The notes under the pieces were generated by a model. It saw only the letters and a list, made by a program, of their open reading frames with translations. It did no database searches and had not been told where the DNA came from. A stretch of DNA of 64,000 bases from Polytrichum commune (taxonomy: Eukaryota > Streptophyta > Polytrichopsida > Polytrichales > Polytrichaceae): positions 7,779,001 to 7,843,000 of the forward strand of contig OX485807.1 of NCBI GenBank assembly GCA_950295325.1, in the 5' to 3' direction. Below are positions 58,575 to 64,000 of the stretch, one piece after another. The translations under genes and the position numbers were made by a program. Within the stretch, counting starts at the first letter, position 1, and the number at the start of each line of letters is the position of its first letter.

Positions 58575-58735
58575 AATCCCAGCAAGAGCACGAAGCAGCA
58601 GGAACGAAGAGAGCATGAACACCAGCAAGACCAGCAAGAGCAACAACACAAAGAGAGCAGCAAGAACAACACCACAAAGAGAGCAGCAAGAACAACACCA
58701 CAAAGAGAGCAGCAAGAGCGAAGAGAAACGAAAAC
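58575..58735. repeat. Minisatellite related to 58122-58268
   Basis: Begins with the same ACACCAGCAAGACCAGCAAG word (58619) and passes into ~26-bp units AGAGAGCAGCAAGAACAAC. Same orientation as the other array. Confidence 0.85.
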
Positions 58736-58755
58736 GAGGAGGGCGAAAATGAGCT

Positions 58756-58775
58756 CCTGAAAACCCTAAAACCCT
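58756..58775. promoter_or_regulatory. Telo-box-like AAACCCTAA motif
   Basis: Two AAACCCTAA-like words in a row. Such telo-boxes occur near plant transcription starts, but no gene start is supported next to it. Confidence 0.3.
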
Positions 58776-59109
58776 AATGAGGAACGAGGGCCTCCAATCG
58801 CCCCGACCCCAAACGTCGCATCACCCCGCGCCCAAACGCCACGCGTTCACCACACGTGGCATAACCCTATTTGCCTAGCCACTGTGGTTTGTGTGTGTTG
58901 AGAAGAGATTGGAGTACATGCTTGTCACCAAAAAGCCTCCACCCTTCAATTTCGTCCTAGCCCGAATGGAGAAGTTTATAATGACATGTAGAGATTTCTC
59001 TCTTTGTAACACAATGTATGATTCCAATCTATCGTTGGAATATACGCAACTTAGCCAAGTCTATACTATGTCTTCTTACACTCCTTAATCTCGAAGTTTG
59101 GAAGTTTGA

Positions 59110-59355
59110 AAGTTTGGACATAGTCTCGGTTTTTTGGCTCTCAAAAATTCATATGAAGTCCAAAAAATGAGTTCTTGGTATCTATGGATAGGTAATGAAG
59201 TCCTCTACATGAATATGCAATAATATTTCTACTGCCACAAAGTATATGGTCGCAATTCTACGCTGTTCCCTTTGAATCTACACTTTTTCACTAGTTTTTG
59301 GAAGTTTGGACATAGTCTCGGTTTTTTGGCTCTCAAAAATTCATATGAAGTCCAA
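59110..59355. repeat. 54-bp direct repeat, ~190 bp apart
   Basis: A stretch starting GTTTGGACATAGTCTCGG occurs at about 59110-59163 and 59301-59355, with almost no change. Confidence 0.85.
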
Positions 59356-60540
59356 CAAAACTAAATGCTCCAATAAGAGACTTTGCACATCCGCATAAGT
59401 ATAAGGCTAATCAATGTAAATCCAAGTATTCAAACAAAGCCATAAATTGAACTTTAAATCATTCACGCCCAACTATTACTAACAAGAGGTCAAGCCCTCT
59501 TCAAGGCCAACTAGCCTTGGCTCCTAACCTTACATCCATGCACACACACGTGGTCCTATTTTGCTTCCCACGCACCCACACTTATAACACGTGGAGTGCC
59601 AAGGAGCACGAAGGAAAGAGAGGATGAGTGAGGGAAGAATGAGGAATTATATAGTGAGTTTGAGGGGATGAGCACCCTCAAGGCTCACGATAAGCCCTCG
59701 AGATTTCCTCCTACTTTGTAGGCTCTTATCCTATTTCCTAAGCCTTCCTCCCTCAAATGATCAACAAGGATCCTAATTCAAACATTTAACTAACCTTGGC
59801 TTTCTACCTACTACACTTTACCAAGGTTTGTCCTTCTCCTACTTAAATTCACTCCACAAAAGCCTAATGATTCAAACTAAGCTTTCTTCAAGCTTCACTC
59901 TTTTTATATTTTTGTGAATAATCATAAATGACCAAAACACCACTTGTAATGTTTTACAAGTGTTAACAACCAATGTGGGCATCAATTTTGGGCTCACAAT
60001 GCTCAAAAATTGTTAACCATCTAGACGCAATAGTCAAACATAATTGCGTAGACCTGTATCATCTTTTGATAACTGATGAGAGAATATTTATTTCGACAAT
60101 GGATGAGATATTTAAACAAACTTTGAATTTCATGAAGAAAGTTGTTATAGGCACGAAATGGATTTGCTAATCATATCGCACTAATGACGTTTTCCACTTT
60201 TTTCATATCCTACAAGAAGTGGGTGCAAATAGAAAAGTGTTTTTTAAAAACCCTCTTACCTTACCACCAAACAATGCAAGTTTTTTATGAGTGTTGCTCT
60301 CAACTAATGGTTCCTTGAGGCCAACCTTGTCATTGGGTAAATGTAAAATGTGTTTACACTGTATTTTGTAGCTTGCACAATGACTTGCCTTGGCGACAAC
60401 CACTTTTCTGTTGGGTTGTACAGCTGCTCGCCCGGCTACCCGGCCTCCCCATAGACTAAAATTAGATGTCAGTGTGGGACAACAAAGCTCGGCCATGTGC
60501 CCAATCCAAGACATATTATTAGCTACAAAATATTTGACAT
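59356..60540. other. Intergenic, no gene recognised
   Basis: No convincing coding region. The minus-strand frame 60203-60550 has no recognised similarity. Segment 60003-60058 resembles the sequence around the solo LTR at 61915-61933 and 62907-62952. Confidence 0.45.
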
Positions 60541-60541
60541 T

Positions 60542-61230
60542 ACAGCCCAACCTCGTTGATACGACACTCGTTTATACAACACCCTCGATATTACGACACA
60601 ATTTTGCACGACCAAACTTTTTAGTTCAAACTCCCTCTTCTATACGACTACGACACTTGATAATGTGACATTAAGAATCTCCGTTTCATTATATTAAAGA
60701 GGTAGTTAATGTTAAAATTCCTTTCATCCACGTTATGTACATCTAAAATACATTCATTTTCACTTGGGAACTACTTGGGAACTTCACTTACCATTGGGAA
60801 CTTAATGAGAATTAGGGTTACTAGTGCAAAATGGGCATGGTTAGGATTAGAGTGGCCTCCTGCTTAGTATGTTGTTAAACGTCATGCATCATTGTTGTCT
60901 AGTTTCTTATTAGAGAACTCTTTCTATTTTGGTTTTAATGAATTTATTAATATTCAAAAGTTAGTAGGGAATTTAGATAAGATGACAATTGCTAACTTGG
61001 GTAGGCAACACTAGAGGTCTTTATACTCTTATTTCAAGAGGTCTTGAAAACATTTATATTTGTTTGGAGTTATAAGTTATTATTTCATACCATCTATATT
61101 ACTTAAACTCATTGTATATGTATTTAAAGCTCATATTACTTATGTTTTTGTTGTCCCTCGATAATATGACAACTTTACACCATTTGTAATATTAATGAGA
61201 AGACGACACCTCAATAATACGACTTTTTTG
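60542..61230. mobile_element. Possible Tc1/mariner-pogo-like DNA transposon remnant
   Basis: Starts after TA with CAGCCCAACCTCG, then repeated ATACGACAC words. Similar CTCGATAATATGAC and CTCAATAATACGAC words occur at 61150-61226. Many pogo-type terminal repeats read like this. No transposase frame and no inverted right end were found, so it would be a decayed or partial copy. Confidence 0.3.
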
Positions 61231-61933
61231 TGTTTCCCAAACGTGTCATGGGCCATCATTAGTACATATTGACTATAATTAAGATAACGATAGTCTAGAA
61301 TGAAGTTAAGTAAAAGCACATAGTTCATTATTTTTGCGTTAATAGATTTGCAAAAATAACATGCGTTTACATGGTTTAGGGTTTGTTACAGGGTTTGTTA
61401 CATGGTTTAGGGTTTGCCTCATAGAAGAATTGAATTGTTACAAAGGAGGGATTTCTCATGTGATAATTGTCAATATGTGGTTTAGCTTATTGACGCAATT
61501 CATGAATTTTCTGATTACGTTGGCCAAGATTGGGTAAAAGGCTATAGCAGGACAACTTAATTCAAAATCATAATTAATCTAAGAATGTCAACAATTTTGA
61601 TTAATGTTGACTACATTGTAAATTTCAAGTTACACTAATTTTTTTAAATTAAATGCAAGTGTATGGACTATACCCAAGTGCCCCCGGTTTTGGTAAGTAA
61701 ATGGCCTACTCACTGCCGGATTGTTGTTTGGGTAATTAGAGTGAGGCGAGTGGTTGTCAACATTGCATGTATTGATACATAGAGATTTTTTAAGTTTATA
61801 CCCCTAATTGATAATCTAATTGTCAATGTTACCACTACATAAAGTGAAATAATCATGTGTTTGTTTCAATAAAACTTAATTGTGACACCTAAATGATACC
61901 AAAATAGTCTTTTAAAAGTATGGTAACCATCAC
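61231..61933. other. Intergenic, no gene recognised
   Basis: AT-rich. A short GGTTTAGGGTTTG repeat is at 61372-61415. No coding support. Confidence 0.45.
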
Positions 61934-62906
61934 TGTCGCAACCCTTGCTAGGTCCCTTAATAATCTTGCCAATTTTCGTTTCTACCAAAGGTTACGAGCG
62001 CTAACCCTTCGCATTCCGCCATGCTAATGGATAGCTCCTCTTACCCCGGACCAATAGTTCATAGGAGGGAACCAACCCTCCTACTTTGCTTTCGGGACTC
62101 ACCCCTTAATCGGTAACCCATTTCCCCAATGTGGACTTCCATCCATGGAAGTCCAATCCTATGTTGATCATCGCGTTGCCGGAGCAACACTACAACAACC
62201 CGAACCATACTAGGCAACTATGGCCTCACAATGGGCCAATGCCCATGGAGGCCGTGCCGTTCGGCCTCGGGTGGGTGAGGCCACACCACCTCACCCATAT
62301 AAGCCTCTAGGACTTCACGCGGGGCCCCTACCCCACCGTCAACCAACCTCTTGTCTCTCTACCAAGAGTTGGGGCCAAGTGGACATTTTCCCTTAGCCGC
62401 TGGGCCTAGAACCCCCCCAGCAGCTTCAGACCATCATAACTTCCTTGTATGATGTCTGATTCCAGCAACCAACCACTCCATGTTCATCTACGCTTCACGT
62501 AGATGCGGATGGACTCCTCACTTGCCCCATTCGGGCAAGTGGTGAGGAAGTTATGCCTGTTTGAACCTTGGCAGTCCCGGGAATCACTCCCAGGCACTGC
62601 TGTACCAGGGCGCTGTCCCGGGACAGCACCCCACTCAAATGGCCATAACTCCTAGCTCACACCTCCGATTGAGGTGATCTTGAGCATTCTAGAATCACCA
62701 CGCCATGAGCTACGCATAGCTCATGGCCTCACCCTCATGCCTCCTAGTCTTTGTGGGTGGGAGGCGTTCCCAACGCCCGGGGCCCTCACCCACACTAGGA
62801 TCACTTGGGCCCTCTCACCAACGGCGCCACAAGTCCCGGGTGTCACTCCGGGGTCCCCCTTGTGCCCATGGTGTTTCGGGCACTCCTCATGGAGAGGTGC
62901 GCGACA
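61934..62906 (-). mobile_element. Solo LTR of the same Ty3/gypsy family
   Basis: 973 bp from TGTCGC to GCGACA with perfect target duplication ATCAC (61929-61933 and 62907-62911). No internal sequence. It formed by recombination between the two LTRs of a full element. Confidence 0.95.
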
Positions 62907-62988
62907 ATCACGGTTCAATAGTCAACATAATTGCGGGGACCTATATGAACATTTCATGAACATGAGAATCTTCACTTTTGATTCATAC

Positions 62989-63066
62989 GAGCTCATATGA
63001 ATATTTCACTCATTTTGAATTCGTATGAATCAAAATTCATAATGAGTGAAATATTCATACGAGCTC
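62989..63066. repeat. 32-bp inverted repeat (hairpin)
   Basis: Arms 62989-63020 and 63035-63066 match at about 30 of 32 positions, both bounded by GAGCTC. Spacer 14 bp. Confidence 0.85.
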
Positions 63067-63910
63067 TGAAAGAATTCATTATTCTAGGAAACGTAAAAGT
63101 ATTGAAATTGTAGGATGTGAGGTTGAGTAACTCAATTATTGTAAGATTTTCTTTGTGGAGTTGTTGTAATATAAAAGTAAGCGGGCTTTAAATTATTAGT
63201 ACACTAAATATTGTAAGTAGTATCGCTTAATATTTAGAATTATGGAATGCTATAACTGTTCATTGTATATTGTGTCATTGTCAACATTTAAATATCCTCA
63301 ATAATAAAAAAGATAAGGCATTTTGAGAAACATTATACTATCATCCACTTGCAAACTTCATTGAAGTTGGACACTTTGGATGCTTTGATGCGAGTATCAT
63401 TATGCATGATATTTAAATTTAAGCATAGTTCAAACGCAATTAACAAAACCCAAACATCGAGATATGGGTTGAATTCATATGCTTATAATATCTTAAACAA
63501 CATTTACGGATTAATTCAATCCCTCCACACATAGGTCTAAGCTTGTATTAAAACAAAACGCATGGGTATCTGTTGAATTTAGATCCCTCATGTACATTAC
63601 ACAACATTCGGGATTCATCCACGCCTAGGCTTGAGCTTGTATTATCGCTTATAAGTAGTAGCCAACTTGTTTATACTGGAGTTTTGTTTCGGTGGTGAGT
63701 TGTGTTAAGTACTCGATTATAGAATACCAATATATGATCTTCAAAACCTTTCATCAAAAGTACAGGGGCCTATTGCCAATGGTAAAATATGGTTTAGAAC
63801 ATAAAATTAATGGATACATGTGATGTAATGTTTGGACAATTTAACAACGACATCGTAACAATGTAGGGTGGATTTTGCCATTCATAACATTATTCATATC
63901 CACAACATTG
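63067..63910. other. Intergenic, no gene recognised
   Basis: AT-rich, short frames only. Confidence 0.45.
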
Positions 63911-63989
63911 TTTTGTGGGATTGATAGTATCCCACAAAACATTCCTTGATATTCCCACATTCATTCTTAATATGGGAATATCAAGGAAT
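63911..63989. repeat. Two adjacent perfect hairpins
   Basis: 10-bp stem 63911-63920 / 63930-63939, and 17-bp stem 63941-63957 / 63973-63989. Possibly the end of a foldback element continuing past the window. Confidence 0.8.
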
Positions 63990-64000
63990 ATTTTATAAAA

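Noticed and set aside
58467-58715. Leu/Cys/Val-rich minus-strand frame resembling a membrane protein
   Set aside because: It translates the minisatellite, and its periodicity matches the DNA repeat.
1-64000. tRNA or rRNA genes
   Set aside because: The only tRNA-related signals are primer-binding sites; no cloverleaf or rRNA-like sequence was recognised.

Overview
The window reads as nuclear DNA of a land plant. It holds spliced genes with GT-AG introns, Ty3/gypsy retrotransposons whose primer-binding site matches initiator tRNA-Met (TGGTATCAGAGC, the usual plant form), an ABCG half-transporter exon and FCP1-like HAD proteins. I cannot name the lineage. I saw no tRNA, rRNA or bacterial-type gene.

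Layout. (1) 598-4773: two FCP1-homology-domain genes in an inverted, convergent duplication of about 1.8 kb per arm; copy 1 is damaged downstream of its catalytic ORF. (2) 4819-5337: the 3' end of a large minus-strand host gene, here called G3. Its remaining exons lie at 50721-51543, 53822-55139 and 55272-56564. (3) 5338-50720: 45.4 kb of nested LTR retrotransposons of one family, about 7.1 kb each when intact, splitting the last exon of G3. Element A (minus strand, TSD CTTTG) carries nested B (minus, TSD CTTGA). Element C (plus, TSD ATCTC) carries nested D (minus, TSD AATGG). A and C entered the same G3 exon 75 bp apart in opposite orientations. (4) A 16,784-bp stretch running from inside B to inside D is present twice in perfect tandem (9430-26213 and 26214-42997). 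A chimeric D/B element sits at the junction. (5) 51544-57314: G3 introns and upstream region, dotted with a 16-20 bp CpG-rich palindrome (consensus TTACGGACGCGCGTCCGTAA). The palindrome also occurs in the G3 last exon and 3' flank, and I saw it nowhere else in the window. (6) 57.3-64 kb: mostly intergenic, with minisatellites, an orphan ABCG exon, a transposon-like remnant, a solo LTR of the same family (TSD ATCAC) and several hairpins.

Removing A and C with one copy of each target duplication restores a G3 last exon of exactly 470 codons in one frame, apart from one internal TAG. G3 also has two other in-frame stops (TAA, TAG) and a homopolymer frameshift, so it is a pseudogene as sequenced. 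The retrotransposon copies share the same fatal lesions: protease DTG changed to DKE, RT core missing, and a stop in the integrase zinc finger. Their LTR pairs are nevertheless identical or nearly so, so they were recently mobilised in trans.

All identity statements are by-eye comparisons of the given sequence; no alignments or searches were run.
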